Of a DNA stretch of 64,000 nt, positions 8,814 to 17,982 are shown one piece after another (position 1 is the first letter of the stretch; every line of letters starts with the position of its first letter). The DNA is from Phycisphaerales bacterium PN19_bin_20 (lineage in GTDB: Bacteria; Planctomycetota; Phycisphaerae; Phycisphaerales; UBA1924). The notes beneath the pieces were generated by a model that saw only the letters and a list, made by a program, of their open reading frames with translations, did no database searches and was not told the origin of the DNA. Made by a program: the position numbers and the translations under genes. The stretch lies in NCBI GenBank assembly GCA_021173225.1, contig JAJOLK010000005.1:62001-126000 (forward strand), written 5' to 3'.

Positions 8814-10022
8814 TCAGCCCATCAGCGTGACCATGCTCCACATGGGCAGGAAGATCGCCAGCGCGATGACCATGACCACGCCCGCGATGATGACCACCAT
8901 CAGCGGCTCAATCACCGTCGCGATGTTCTTGGTCAGGTGGCTGGTCTCGCGCTCGTAGTGACGCGCCACCACGCCGCACATCCGCGGCAGCTCGGCGGCG
9001 TTCTCGCCCGCCGCCAGCATCCGCTTGGTAAAGGGCGTCAGGTACGCGCACGCTGGCAGGCACTCGCTCAGCCGCCCACCCGAGCGCACCTTGACCGTCA
9101 GGCGCTCGACGTCGGCGCTGAGCATGGGCCGCCCGGCGCTCTTGCCGGCCAGGTCCAGGCTCTCAATTAGCCCAAGGCCCGCGCCAATGCTGACACCCAG
9201 CACCTGCGCGAACCGCTGGATCGCCAGCCCGATCAGGATCTTCTTGACGTAGGGCACCTTGTGCAGCAGGCGGTCGATGAACTGGCAGCCCTGTGGGTTC
9301 TGCCATGCCGCGCGAAGCCCGAACGCTGCGCCCGCGATCGCCACCAGGTAGGCCCACCAGTAGCCCTGCATCGACTCGCCAAAGCCCTGCAAAATCTGCG
9401 TAAATATCGGAAGCTCAACCCCGCGCGAGGCGAACATTGAGCTGAACTTGGGCACCACATACGCGATCAGGAACGCCACGGCCCCCGAGAGCGCGACCGT
9501 CACGCACGCGGGGTACATCAGCGCACCTTTGACCTGGCGGCGCGTTTCTTCCTGACGCTCAAGCATCGTGGCGAGCTGTTCGAGGGCCTTTGGCAGCGTG
9601 CCGCCGCGCTCTGCACCGCGAACGGTCTCGACGTACACCTCGCTGAACACGCGCGGATGCTTAGACAAACTGTCGGCGATGGTCTCGCCCGCCGCCACGC
9701 GCTGGCTGACGTCACGGACCACGTCACGGACCGCGGGGATCGTCTCCTGCTCGGCGATCGAGTAGAGCCCTTCGCTAATTGAGATCCGGGCCGAGACCAG
9801 CACCGAGAGCTGACCGGTGAGCTGCACCAGCTGTGACAGGCTCATCTTGCCGCCGCTGATCGCCCTGGCACCGGTCACCATGCGCAGCTGCAACGGCGTG
9901 AGGCCCTGAGCCGCGAGCTGGCGGAACGCCTCCTGCTCGCTGCTGGCCTTGGTCGAGCCAGAGCGCTTGCCGCCCGAAGCATCGATGGCGCGGTATTCGA
10001 ACTGCATCGCGGCGGTGCTCAT
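8814..10022 (-). CDS. GspF/PilC inner-membrane platform protein (first copy)
   Basis: A 402-residue platform protein of the GspF/PilC family, on which the ATPase acts to move pilins into or out of the fibre. Two GspF domains are visible, each with a cytoplasmic helical bundle. Membrane segments lie near 170-195 (ACVTVALSGAVAFLIAYVV), 225-245 and at the C-terminal end (MVVIIAGVVMVIALAIFLPM). The typical motifs LSVLVSARISISEGLYSIAE and AGENAAELPRM correspond to the conserved L..G..l..al and G E.sG..l regions. The start overlaps the ATPase stop by four bases (ATGA). A second, divergent copy lies at 54916-56139 in the other pilus operon. Confidence 0.92.
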   Translation of the reverse strand: MSTAAMQFEYRAIDASGGKRSGSTKASSEQEAFRQLAAQGLTPLQLRMVTGARAISGGKMSLSQLVQLTGQLSVLVSARISISEGLYSIAEQETIPAVRDVVRDVSQRVAAGETIADSLSKHPRVFSEVYVETVRGAERGGTLPKALEQLATMLERQEETRRQVKGALMYPACVTVALSGAVAFLIAYVVPKFSSMFASRGVELPIFTQILQGFGESMQGYWWAYLVAIAGAAFGLRAAWQNPQGCQFIDRLLHKVPYVKKILIGLAIQRFAQVLGVSIGAGLGLIESLDLAGKSAGRPMLSADVERLTVKVRSGGRLSECLPACAYLTPFTKRMLAAGENAAELPRMCGVVARHYERETSHLTKNIATVIEPLMVVIIAGVVMVIALAIFLPMWSMVTLMG

Positions 10023-11767
10023 GCTGAAAGCCTCACGCCCGTGCCGGGCTGACTACTCGTGGACGGCGTGACGGCGTCGGGCTCGATCGCGGCCAGCGCG
10101 TCCTCGCCGTGCACCGAGATCACACGCGCGATCTCCGCCGGGGTTGAGAGCCCCATGCGGCACTTGTTGATCCCGTCGAGCCACATCGGCGCAAAGCCCC
10201 CGCGCCGCGCCGCCTGACGAATCTGCGGGAGCGGGGCGTTGTTCTCGATGGCTGTCTGCATGTTCGAATCCAGCTCGAGCACCTCGTACACGCCCACACG
10301 TCCGGCATAGCCGCTCGACGCGCACCGCGCACACCCGGTCCCGCTAACAAAGCCCCCGCCAGCAGCCGCAGCACCGAAGTGCTTCATCAGGCTCGGTGCC
10401 GGCTGGTCAGGCTTGGCACAGTCACGGCACACACGCCGGACCAGACGCTGCGCCACGATCGCCAGCACGCTGGCGTTGATCGCGAACGGCGGGCAGCCGA
10501 AGTCTCGCAAGCGCGGGATCGCACCGCACGCGTCGTTGGTGTGCAGGCTGCTGAGCACCAGGTGGCCCGTGAGCGCGGCCTGCACCGCGATGCGGGCCGT
10601 CTCGTCGTCGCGGATCTCGCCAACCATCACCACGTCGGGGTCTTGCCGCAGGATGCTCCGCAGCGCGCCGGCGAAGGTCATCCCGATCTCGGTGTGGACC
10701 TGCACCTGTCGGACCAGCGGCATGCGGATCTCTACCGGGTCCTCAATCGTCATGACGTTCAGCCCAGGCTGGTTGAGCTTCTTGACGCAGGTGTACAGCG
10801 TGGTGGTCTTGCCCGAGCCTGTTGGCCCGGTCACCAGCAGCATGCCGTGCGGCTCGTCCAGCACGCGGTCCAGCGTCGCGACGCCGTCGGCCGGGATGCC
10901 CAGCTCTGCAAACCCGCGGATTGCGCTGCCGCTGGTGAGCAAACGCATGACCACGTTCTCGCCCGAGACCGTGGGGATCACGCTCAGGCGGACGTCCACC
11001 GCGCGCCCGTTGTGGCTGAAGCGGAACTTGCCGTCCTGGGGGCGGCGCGACTGGGTCAGATCAAGATTGGCCATCACCTTCAGGCGCTGCACAATGCCCA
11101 GGTGCGCCGAGAGGCCCGGGCCCTGCTGCGGGAGCAGCTCCCCGTCAATCCGGAACCGCAGGTGCAGCGTCGTCTCGTCGGGGCCCAGGTGGATGTCGCT
11201 CGCGCCGCGCTCCACGGCCTGCGCCAGCACCTGGTTCACCGCCGCCACGATCGGCTCGCGCCCGGTGGTCGCGTCGGCGAACGCCTCGGCTCCCGCGCCC
11301 GCGCGGGTCTCGCCCTGGCCGCTCATCGCGTACGCGCGCTCGATCAGCGACCGCAGGGCCGTGGGCTCGCAGAGCACTGTCTCAACCTCAATACGCAGCA
11401 CCCTGCGGAGCTGATCGACCGCGCGCAGGTCAAGCGGGTTGGCCATGCCCACCGTGGCGACCTCTGCCCCCGGCGCGCCGACAATAAACAGCGGCATGGC
11501 CTGGAGTGACTCGGCTGTCGGCTTGGGCACACGCGCAGTGTTCGCAAAGTCGATCTGGAACTGCTCAAGGTCGACAAACGGAACCTCGCAGATCTGGGCC
11601 CGCACCAGCGCAAGGTCGCGCCGCGTCACCGCCCCTTGCTCAACCAGCGCATCACAGACCCCCGAGCGCTTGTCAGGAGCGGCCCTTCGGGCTTTATCAA
11701 CCGCCTCGGCGCTCAGGCGTCCTTCCTCAAGCAGCGCCGCGATGATGAAGTCTTCGTGCTCAGCCAC
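10019..11767 (-). CDS. GspE/PilB type assembly ATPase
   Basis: A 582-residue secretion ATPase that powers pilin polymerisation at the cytoplasmic face of the inner membrane. The GspE N-terminal domain (about 1-150) precedes the ATPase core. Walker A GPTGSGKT is at 314-321 and the Walker B region DVVMVGE at about 378-384, followed by the His box LVLSSLHTNDA. A zinc-binding tetracysteine (Cys447, Cys450, Cys479, Cys482) is intact, as in GspE/PilB but not in PilT. I chose the GTG at 11767, which has AGGAG six bases upstream; the open frame extends 42 codons further but that part is Arg/Ser/Pro-rich and overlaps the PilZ gene. The start overlaps the upstream PilZ stop by eight bases. Confidence 0.93.
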   Translation of the reverse strand: MAEHEDFIIAALLEEGRLSAEAVDKARRAAPDKRSGVCDALVEQGAVTRRDLALVRAQICEVPFVDLEQFQIDFANTARVPKPTAESLQAMPLFIVGAPGAEVATVGMANPLDLRAVDQLRRVLRIEVETVLCEPTALRSLIERAYAMSGQGETRAGAGAEAFADATTGREPIVAAVNQVLAQAVERGASDIHLGPDETTLHLRFRIDGELLPQQGPGLSAHLGIVQRLKVMANLDLTQSRRPQDGKFRFSHNGRAVDVRLSVIPTVSGENVVMRLLTSGSAIRGFAELGIPADGVATLDRVLDEPHGMLLVTGPTGSGKTTTLYTCVKKLNQPGLNVMTIEDPVEIRMPLVRQVQVHTEIGMTFAGALRSILRQDPDVVMVGEIRDDETARIAVQAALTGHLVLSSLHTNDACGAIPRLRDFGCPPFAINASVLAIVAQRLVRRVCRDCAKPDQPAPSLMKHFGAAAAGGGFVSGTGCARCASSGYAGRVGVYEVLELDSNMQTAIENNAPLPQIRQAARRGGFAPMWLDGINKCRMGLSTPAEIARVISVHGEDALAAIEPDAVTPSTSSQPGTGVRLSA

Positions 11768-12314
11768 GGGGTGCTCCTGCGTTGTGCTGCGTGGCGGCCG
11801 CGCCGGGCTTGATCTGACCCACGATCCGCTCACCCTGCTGAGAATCCTGCTGGGAGGGCTGCTGCCCGGCCTTGTGGGCGGCCTCTTGCTCATGGGCGAC
11901 CGCCTCGATCATCGCACCAACGGCAGATACGAGCTCGGGCGTCGCGTCCACCAGGGCCAACCCCAGCTCATACCGCGGCGTCCGATCGATCATCTGCACA
12001 CGCATGACCCGCAGCGTCAGGCTCAGCGTCCCGCCCGCGTCAGGCAGCCGAACAATCAGCCGCGTTTGCTTGGGCACAAACACGCTCGTTCGCACTCCCG
12101 CACCGCCGCGTGAGAGGTCCACCAGTGTGCCCTCAAAGCCCCCGCTCGCGTCCGCGGCAATCGACGAGAGCTGGACCATCTTGGCGTGCTCAGGGGCCAC
12201 GCGCAGCGGGCACGCGATCGAGCACCGCACCCGCTGGTGCTGGCGCAGCGTCAGGTCACTGGCGCCACCCTCGGGGCTGGCGGGGCTCGGGATGGCGGAC
12301 GGTTGGGCGTTCAT
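11760..12314 (-). CDS. PilZ domain protein, first gene of the pilus operon
   Basis: A 184-residue protein with a PilZ-type beta-barrel, which in many proteins binds cyclic di-GMP and adjusts pilus or flagellar activity. The signature region QHQRVRCSIACPLRV gives an RxxxR-like start, with LVDLSRGGAGVRTSVFV matching the D/NxSxxG element. A predicted helical, Gln/Glu-rich C-terminal tail follows. I chose the ATG at 12314 (GGAG eight bases upstream); a longer reading to 12443 is possible. It is translationally linked to the GspE/PilB gene by an 8-base overlap, suggesting cyclic di-GMP control of assembly. The ligand is inferred from the family. Confidence 0.8.
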   Translation of the reverse strand: MNAQPSAIPSPASPEGGASDLTLRQHQRVRCSIACPLRVAPEHAKMVQLSSIAADASGGFEGTLVDLSRGGAGVRTSVFVPKQTRLIVRLPDAGGTLSLTLRVMRVQMIDRTPRYELGLALVDATPELVSAVGAMIEAVAHEQEAAHKAGQQPSQQDSQQGERIVGQIKPGAAATQHNAGAPRG

Positions 12315-12553
12315 CGTTGCGGCTCCGGTCAGTGCGCCGTGCGGGCGCTGATGGTTGAATCGGTCGCTCAAGCGCCGCGGTTCAGGCGGGCTCATAACCA
12401 CGCCACAACATTGCCCACGACGACCACACGCCAGCACGGGCACCCGCCGCCCAGACCGCGCGGTGCAGGGTTATCCGGTACCATCGCGCAAGACCTGCGT
12501 GCGGACGCGCCGGCTTGACGCCGCGCGGGCCCACGCAGATATTGGAGCCGACC

Positions 12554-15037
12554 ATGGGCCAAGGCGTCACGACTGACTTTGAGAAGCTCGGCGCGTTCTA
12601 CCTGGGCCGCGAGGTTGACCTTGAACGTCCCGCCGCGCCCGATGCGCCAATCGCCCCGATGCTCTACGACGCCGCTGATCTGGTCACCCACGCCGTCATT
12701 GTCGGGATGACCGGCTCGGGCAAGACCGGCCTTGGTGTCGCGCTGCTCGAAGAGGCCGCGATCGACGGCATCCCCGCCCTGATCATCGATCCCAAAGGCG
12801 ACCTCTCCAATTTGCTGCTGACCTTCCCGCGGCTCGCGCCCGAGGACTTTCGCCCTTGGATCAACACCGACGAGGCCCGCCTCGCCGGGCTGAGCCCAGA
12901 CCAGTTCGCCGCCGCACAAGCCGCCACGTGGACCAAGGGCCTGGCGCGCTGGGGGCAAGACGGCCAGCGCATCGCCCGCTTCGCCAGCGCGTGCGAACGC
13001 ACCATTTATACCCCCGGCAGCAGCGCAGGCGTCCAGCTCTCGCTGCTCAAGGGCTTTGATTACCCCGGGCCTGCGGTCATGGAAGATGGCGAGCTGCTCC
13101 GCGAGCGCGTCGCCAGCACGGCCACCGGCGTTCTTGCGCTCGCGGGCGTGAAAGAGCAAGACGCGCAGTCTCGTGAGCACTTGCTTGTCTCGATCATCAT
13201 CGGGCAGGCCTGGGCCGAGGCGCGCGGGCTTAAGCTCGCCGAGCTGATCCAGGCCGTTCAGCAGCCTGCGTTTACGCGCGTGGGCGTGCTCGAGCTTGAG
13301 GGCTTCTACCCCGCCAAGGAGCGCTTCGCGCTGGCGATGGCACTCAACGCGCTGCTGGCAAGTCCGCAAATGCGAGCCTGGAGCACCGGCCAGCCGCTGG
13401 ACATCCAGAAGATGCTCTACGCACCCAACGGACGCCCGCGCCTGGCCATTGTCTCGATCGCCCATTTGGGCGAGGCCGAGCGGATGTTCTTTGTCACCAG
13501 CTTGCTCAACCAGTACCTGGCGTGGGTCCGAGCGCAGAGCGGCACCACCACGCTGCGCGCACTGCTGTACATGGACGAGATCGCCGGATACTGCCCGCCA
13601 ACAGCCAACCCGCCCAGCAAACGCCCGCTGCTCACGCTGATGAAACAGGCCCGCGCGTTCGGCTGCGGCGTCGTGCTGGCGACCCAGAACCCCGTCGATC
13701 TTGACTACAAGGGCCTGGCCAACGCCGGAACCTGGTTCATCGGCAGGCTGCAGACCGAGCAGGACAAGGCACGCGTGCTCGACGGGCTCGAAGGCGCCGC
13801 CGCCGCCGCGAGCGGTGGTTTCAGCCGCGCCGATGCGGACCGGGCGATCTCACGGCTGGCCAAACGCGTGTTTCTGATGAGCAACGTGCACGAGCCACGG
13901 CCCGTGGCGTTCGAGACGCGCTGGTGCCTGTCGTACCTGCGCGGGCCGCTGACGCGCGAGCAGATCAGGTCTTTCGCGCCGGCCGCCGTCGCGGCCGTGG
14001 GCCAAACCGCGGGCAATCCTGCGGGCTCATCCGCTGGCACATTTGCTGCGACCTCAAACCCAGCAGCTTCGGGCGATCGCACAAGCACCATTGAGCAGCT
14101 CACTGCCGCAAACACTCAGCCCGCCGCCGCGAACCCAAGACCCGTGCTCCCGCCAGGGATCGCCGAGGTCTTCATCCCCGCCCCCGACGGCCAGAGCGTG
14201 CGAAGCTACACCCCCGCGGTTCTTGCCTACGCGCGGGTCTACTACAGCGACGCAAAGCTCGGCATCGACACGCAGGCCTCACTGCTTACCCTCTGCTCAG
14301 CCAGCGACGGGCCCGACGCCTTCGACTGGACCCACGCGGAGCCGCTGGAGCTCGAAGAATCCGTCCTGACCCGCGCTCCGGCCGCCAGCGCGATCAACTT
14401 TGGCAACTTGCACCCGCAGATGGCGCTGGCCAAGAGCTACGCCGACTGGGCCCGCGAGATAAAGGCCACGCTCCAGCGCACCGCTGGTCTCAAGCTGCTG
14501 CGGGCGCCGGCCCTCAAGCTGGTCAGCGCGCCGGGCGAGAGCGAGGGTGACTTCCGGGCCCGCGCCGCGCACGCGGGCCGCGAAGGGCGTGACGCCGCCA
14601 TCGCCACCTTAAAGGCCAAGTTTGGCCCCAAGGTTGCGGCCCTGAACGAGAAACTCCGCAAGGCTGAGCAGAAGCTCGAAGTCCAGAAGTCGCAGTCCAG
14701 CCGCGCCAAGGTTGATACCGCGCTGTCCGTCGGTGGGGCGATCTTCGGGGCACTTCTAGGGCGCAAGGCCCTCAGCGCCGGGAGCGTCTCCAAGGGCCTG
14801 ACGGCGGCCAAGAGCGCCGGCCGCGCTGCCGCGCAATCAGGCGATGTCGCCCGCGTCGAAGAAGACCTGCAGACGCTCCAGTCGCAGATGAGCGAGCTGG
14901 AGGCGCAGTTCAGAGCCGAGGCGGCATCGCTCGCTACCAGCGCGCAGAACGTCGCGATCGAACCTGTCACGCTCAAGCCGAAGACCTCGGGCGTTGAGGT
15001 TCGCGCGGTGGTGCTGGCCTGGGTTCCTGTGGTCTAG
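12554..15037 (+). CDS. HerA-like (DUF87/DUF853) ATP-binding protein
   Basis: An 827-residue P-loop ATPase of the HerA/FtsK-like group. Walker A GMTGSGKTG lies at 51-59, PKGDLSNLLL follows the first strand, Walker B reads LLYMDEIAGY near 340, and LATQNPVDLDYKGLANAGTW is a typical arginine-side sensor region of this group. After an Ala/Pro/Ser linker (about 490-540), the C-terminal 280 residues contain two helical segments rich in Lys/Glu (KAKFGPKVAALNEKLRKAEQ and VARVEEDLQTLQSQMSELEA) that look like coiled coil. Between them is a Gly/Ala-rich stretch. Archaeal HerA works with NurA nuclease in end resection, but no NurA is present here. The start at 12554 has TTGGAG upstream. The exact role is unknown. 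Confidence 0.8.
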   Translation: MGQGVTTDFEKLGAFYLGREVDLERPAAPDAPIAPMLYDAADLVTHAVIVGMTGSGKTGLGVALLEEAAIDGIPALIIDPKGDLSNLLLTFPRLAPEDFRPWINTDEARLAGLSPDQFAAAQAATWTKGLARWGQDGQRIARFASACERTIYTPGSSAGVQLSLLKGFDYPGPAVMEDGELLRERVASTATGVLALAGVKEQDAQSREHLLVSIIIGQAWAEARGLKLAELIQAVQQPAFTRVGVLELEGFYPAKERFALAMALNALLASPQMRAWSTGQPLDIQKMLYAPNGRPRLAIVSIAHLGEAERMFFVTSLLNQYLAWVRAQSGTTTLRALLYMDEIAGYCPPTANPPSKRPLLTLMKQARAFGCGVVLATQNPVDLDYKGLANAGTWFIGRLQTEQDKARVLDGLEGAAAAASGGFSRADADRAISRLAKRVFLMSNVHEPRPVAFETRWCLSYLRGPLTREQIRSFAPAAVAAVGQTAGNPAGSSAGTFAATSNPAASGDRTSTIEQLTAANTQPAAANPRPVLPPGIAEVFIPAPDGQSVRSYTPAVLAYARVYYSDAKLGIDTQASLLTLCSASDGPDAFDWTHAEPLELEESVLTRAPAASAINFGNLHPQMALAKSYADWAREIKATLQRTAGLKLLRAPALKLVSAPGESEGDFRARAAHAGREGRDAAIATLKAKFGPKVAALNEKLRKAEQKLEVQKSQSSRAKVDTALSVGGAIFGALLGRKALSAGSVSKGLTAAKSAGRAAAQSGDVARVEEDLQTLQSQMSELEAQFRAEAASLATSAQNVAIEPVTLKPKTSGVEVRAVVLAWVPVV

Positions 15038-15076
15038 TCGCCCGAGCTCTACTTGCCCAAGATCTAGCTGCCTGAG

Positions 15077-15889
15077 TTACGCGGCCTCGGCCTGCGCGCC
15101 GTCGCCAACGGTCCCGGCGATCCCGTCGCGCGTCACGACGAAGAACTCCGGCGAGATCGGGTACGGCAAGCGTTGGTGGTCTTCACGCACCCGCGCTGCC
15201 AGCCGCTGCACGAAGGGCTCGGGGCCGATAGAGATCGCTACGAACATGTCTCGCGCGGGCGTAGCGACGTAGAAGTCACCACCCAGGCGGTGCGCCAACC
15301 GCTGGTGCAGGTTCGTCAGCAGCAGCCGGGCCGCGTCGTACCCGTCCTGTTCTGCAACGACGATGGCCCGGCCACCCTCCTTGCTTGTGACGACCTGAAG
15401 CTGCAGCTCTTGGCTGGCGGCCGCAAGGTTCTCGCGGGCGATCTCTTCCATGTCCTCGGGCGTCACACCCCAGCGCAGCAGCTGCTCGGTCGTCACGCTC
15501 ACGGTCATCTGCGGCATGTCGATCACGAACACGATCACCGTCCCATTGACAAACGGCACGTGCGCAACTTGCTCACGCGAGAGGTGCTCAAAGATGCTCT
15601 CGGGCTGGATCCGCGGCATGATCCGCGACCGCACGAACTCAAAGCCCATCGACGAAACCGCCGACGCCTCGCCCGAGAACAGCTGATTCAGGTAGTGCTC
15701 AACGATCTGCGTCGCACGCGACGGGTCGTGGTTGACCAGCCGCAGCAGGTTCTCAAGGTCCAGTCGGCGTCCGTTGACGATCAGCTCGCGCGGGCCGGTC
15801 ATCTCGATGGCCGACTCGGGCTGCAGTCGGCGCAGCATCTCGGCGACCTGCTCAGCAAACGCATCTGGTTCACGCGGCATGTGTCCCAT
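15077..15889 (-). CDS. DUF1444 family protein
   Basis: A 270-residue soluble protein matching the DUF1444 (YtpQ-like) pattern, a family without an established biochemical role. Visible blocks are a helical start (about 8-20), the conserved NGRRLDLENLLRLV region, VVAEQDGYDAARLL, and the C-terminal DMFVAISIGPEPFVQRL. No signal peptide or membrane segment is seen. Two ATGs nine bases apart (15889 and 15880) could serve as start; I chose 15889 because AAGGGG precedes it. The gene converges on the HerA-like gene, with 39 bases between stops, and is divergent from acpP. Confidence 0.7.
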   Translation of the reverse strand: MGHMPREPDAFAEQVAEMLRRLQPESAIEMTGPRELIVNGRRLDLENLLRLVNHDPSRATQIVEHYLNQLFSGEASAVSSMGFEFVRSRIMPRIQPESIFEHLSREQVAHVPFVNGTVIVFVIDMPQMTVSVTTEQLLRWGVTPEDMEEIARENLAAASQELQLQVVTSKEGGRAIVVAEQDGYDAARLLLTNLHQRLAHRLGGDFYVATPARDMFVAISIGPEPFVQRLAARVREDHQRLPYPISPEFFVVTRDGIAGTVGDGAQAEAA

Positions 15890-16295
15890 CGCGACGCACC
15901 CCTTGGGGCGGGCCCACATTGCGCGGGCCGGCGGGGTGTGCATCGACCCGGCGCAACCCGCCAACAGCCGCTGTCAACCAACGATGACAAACCCGGGTTG
16001 GGGCTGTACCGGTCTGGTGAAAACTGCGGGCCGCGCACGGCGCGCGCTTGCCGACGGTTCGGGCTGGGGCGGTCCGCATAGCACGACCTCGCCCGTTGTT
16101 GCGCCCCCATGCGCTGTGCCCCTAGCAAGCCACACCCGGGCCTAAGAAGCCCTAGCTTCGACCCCGCATCCAAGCAAAAACCTATCATCTAGGTGGTTCC
16201 TCTGAGCCCGGGGCGTGCTTTGGACGCCGACGATGCTGCCCGCTATGCTCTCCGACTGGGGCGGCAATCGCCTCAGCTAAGATGGAGCTCAAGCA
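15890..16295. other. Divergent intergenic region between DUF1444 and acpP
   Basis: Roughly 400 bases without a convincing gene. The right part carries a promoter-like pair upstream of acpP (16220-16249) and the acpP ribosome site (GGAG near 16284). The left part should hold the DUF1444 promoter. Nothing else recognisable was seen. Confidence 0.5.
16220..16249 (+). promoter_or_regulatory. Candidate sigma-70 promoter of acpP
   Basis: TTGGAC (16220-16225) and TATGCT (16244-16249) are spaced by 18 bases, giving an expected start of transcription near 16256, about 40 bases before the acpP GTG. The match is good at the -35 box and fair at the -10 box. In a GC-rich genome such an AT-containing pair is less likely by chance, but it is not proof. 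Confidence 0.4.
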
Positions 16296-16544
16296 GTGAC
16301 TAAGCACGAAGTCGAGTCCAAGGTGATCGATATTGTGGCCAAGCAGATGGGGGCCGACAAGGCCGTCATCAAGCGGGACACCAACTTTCAGACAGACCTC
16401 AACGCCGACAGCCTCGACAGCGTCGAGCTGATGATGGAGTTCGAGGACCAGTTCGACGCGCAGATCCCCGACGAGAAGGCCGAGAAGATGGCCACTGTCG
16501 GCTCAGCGATCGACTACATCTGCGAGGTCAAGGGCATCAACTGA
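16296..16544 (+). CDS. acpP: Acyl carrier protein
   Basis: An 82-residue acyl carrier protein. The phosphopantetheine attachment motif DSLDSVELMMEFEDQF is intact (Ser of DSLD), and the rest follows the four-helix family pattern, including IPDEKAEKMATVG. It shuttles growing acyl chains during type II fatty-acid synthesis in the cytoplasm. Translation begins at a GTG with GGAG upstream. The next gene on the same strand is fabF, 112 bases downstream, the usual partner. Confidence 0.96.
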   Translation: MTKHEVESKVIDIVAKQMGADKAVIKRDTNFQTDLNADSLDSVELMMEFEDQFDAQIPDEKAEKMATVGSAIDYICEVKGIN

Positions 16545-16656
16545 GGCGGCGCGCTCCGGCGCGACCGTTGAAGGTTCCCTCGATCCATCCCCCATCGCTT
16601 CTGCGCAGCGCACCCCGGCCTGACCGGGCAGGGCCTACGCCCACGGAGTTGTCCTG

Positions 16657-17952
16657 ATGCCCGAGCTGCCCCGCATCGTCATCACAGGCATGGGCGCAAT
16701 TACCAACCTCGGCCACACCGCCGGGGCGACTTGGGAAGCTATGCGCGCTGGCCGGTCGGGCATCTCCGTCATCGAGGGTGACGACTTCAAGCCCTGGGCC
16801 GGGCAATGGGAAGTCACCTTCGGCGGGCAGGTCAAAGGTTGGGACCCCGGCACGGTCATAGAGTTTCGAGAGGCCAAGCGCCTCGACCGCTTCACCCAGC
16901 TGGGCGTCGGCGCGGGCATCGAGGCCGTCGCCCACAGCGGGATCGATCTGACCAAGGAAGACCCCGAGCTGTGCGGCGTCATCCTCGGCGCGGGCATAGG
17001 CGGGATTCGGACCATCGAAGAGGGCGCCAACACCCTGGTCGCCAAGGGTCCAAGTCGCCTGAGCCCCTTCACCGTCCCGCGCCTTATGCCCAATGCCGCC
17101 GCGGGCAACCTGGCCATCCGCTTCGGGCTCAAGGGGCCGTCATCAACGCACGCCACGGCGTGCGCCAGTTCAGGCCACGCGCTCGGTGACGCCGTTCACA
17201 CCATGCGGCGCGGCGAGGCCAACATCATGCTCGTGGGCGGGGCTGAGGCGGCGGTCACGCCGATCTGTCTGAGTTCCTTTGGCGTGATGAAGGCCCTGAG
17301 CACCCGTAACGACGACCCGCAGCGCGCCAGCCGCCCCTTTGACGCCGACCGCGATGGGTTCGTCCTCGCTGAGGGTGCCGCCGTCTTTGTCCTGGAGACC
17401 GAGGAGCACGCCAAGCGCCGCGGCGCGGCCATCTATGCAGAGGTCGTCGGCGTCGCCAATAGCACAGACGCCTACCACATTACTGCGCCAGACCCCACAG
17501 GCAGCGGTGCCGGTCGCGCTATGCGCTGGGCCCTGCGCGACGCGCACCTCAACACCGCCGACATCGGCTACATCAACGCGCACGGCACCAGCACCCCTCT
17601 GGGTGACAAGGCCGAGGTCGAGGCCTCGCTGGCGGTCTTTGGTGACCACGTCCGCGCATCTCGCGGCGGGACGTGCCTGATCAGCTCAACAAAGAGCATG
17701 CACGGGCATTGCCTGGGCGCCTCGGGCGCAATCGAGATGATTGCCTGCATCCACGCCGTGCGTGACGGCATCATCGCCCCGACCATCAACCTGCAAACCC
17801 CCGGCACCCGCGATGAGCACGGGCATGTCACGCCCTTCGATGTAGACCTGGTCGCCAACCACTCCCGCGAAAGGCGCGTGAAGTACGTGATGAACAACAC
17901 CTTCGGCTTCGGCGGGCACAACTGCTCGATCATCATCGGCCGCTACCAGTGA
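16657..17952 (+). CDS. fabF: Beta-ketoacyl-ACP synthase II
   Basis: A 431-residue condensing enzyme that elongates acyl-ACP with malonyl-ACP. The catalytic triad is visible: Cys169 in ATACASSGHA, His309 in NAHGTSTP, and His351 in TKSMHGHCLGASG. Length and order of motifs match FabF. The gene directly follows acpP, suggesting co-transcription. Nothing unusual was seen apart from the His in place of the common Thr in the KSMTGH motif (here KSMHGH). Confidence 0.96.
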   Translation: MPELPRIVITGMGAITNLGHTAGATWEAMRAGRSGISVIEGDDFKPWAGQWEVTFGGQVKGWDPGTVIEFREAKRLDRFTQLGVGAGIEAVAHSGIDLTKEDPELCGVILGAGIGGIRTIEEGANTLVAKGPSRLSPFTVPRLMPNAAAGNLAIRFGLKGPSSTHATACASSGHALGDAVHTMRRGEANIMLVGGAEAAVTPICLSSFGVMKALSTRNDDPQRASRPFDADRDGFVLAEGAAVFVLETEEHAKRRGAAIYAEVVGVANSTDAYHITAPDPTGSGAGRAMRWALRDAHLNTADIGYINAHGTSTPLGDKAEVEASLAVFGDHVRASRGGTCLISSTKSMHGHCLGASGAIEMIACIHAVRDGIIAPTINLQTPGTRDEHGHVTPFDVDLVANHSRERRVKYVMNNTFGFGGHNCSIIIGRYQ

Positions 17953-17982
17953 GCTCTGCGCCCGCGCTCTGCCCGCACACCT

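Noticed and set aside
11768-11893. Upstream 42 codons of the GspE/PilB frame
   Set aside because: The GTG at 11767 has AGGAG at ideal spacing, and the extra codons encode an Arg/Ser/Pro-rich stretch inside the PilZ gene.
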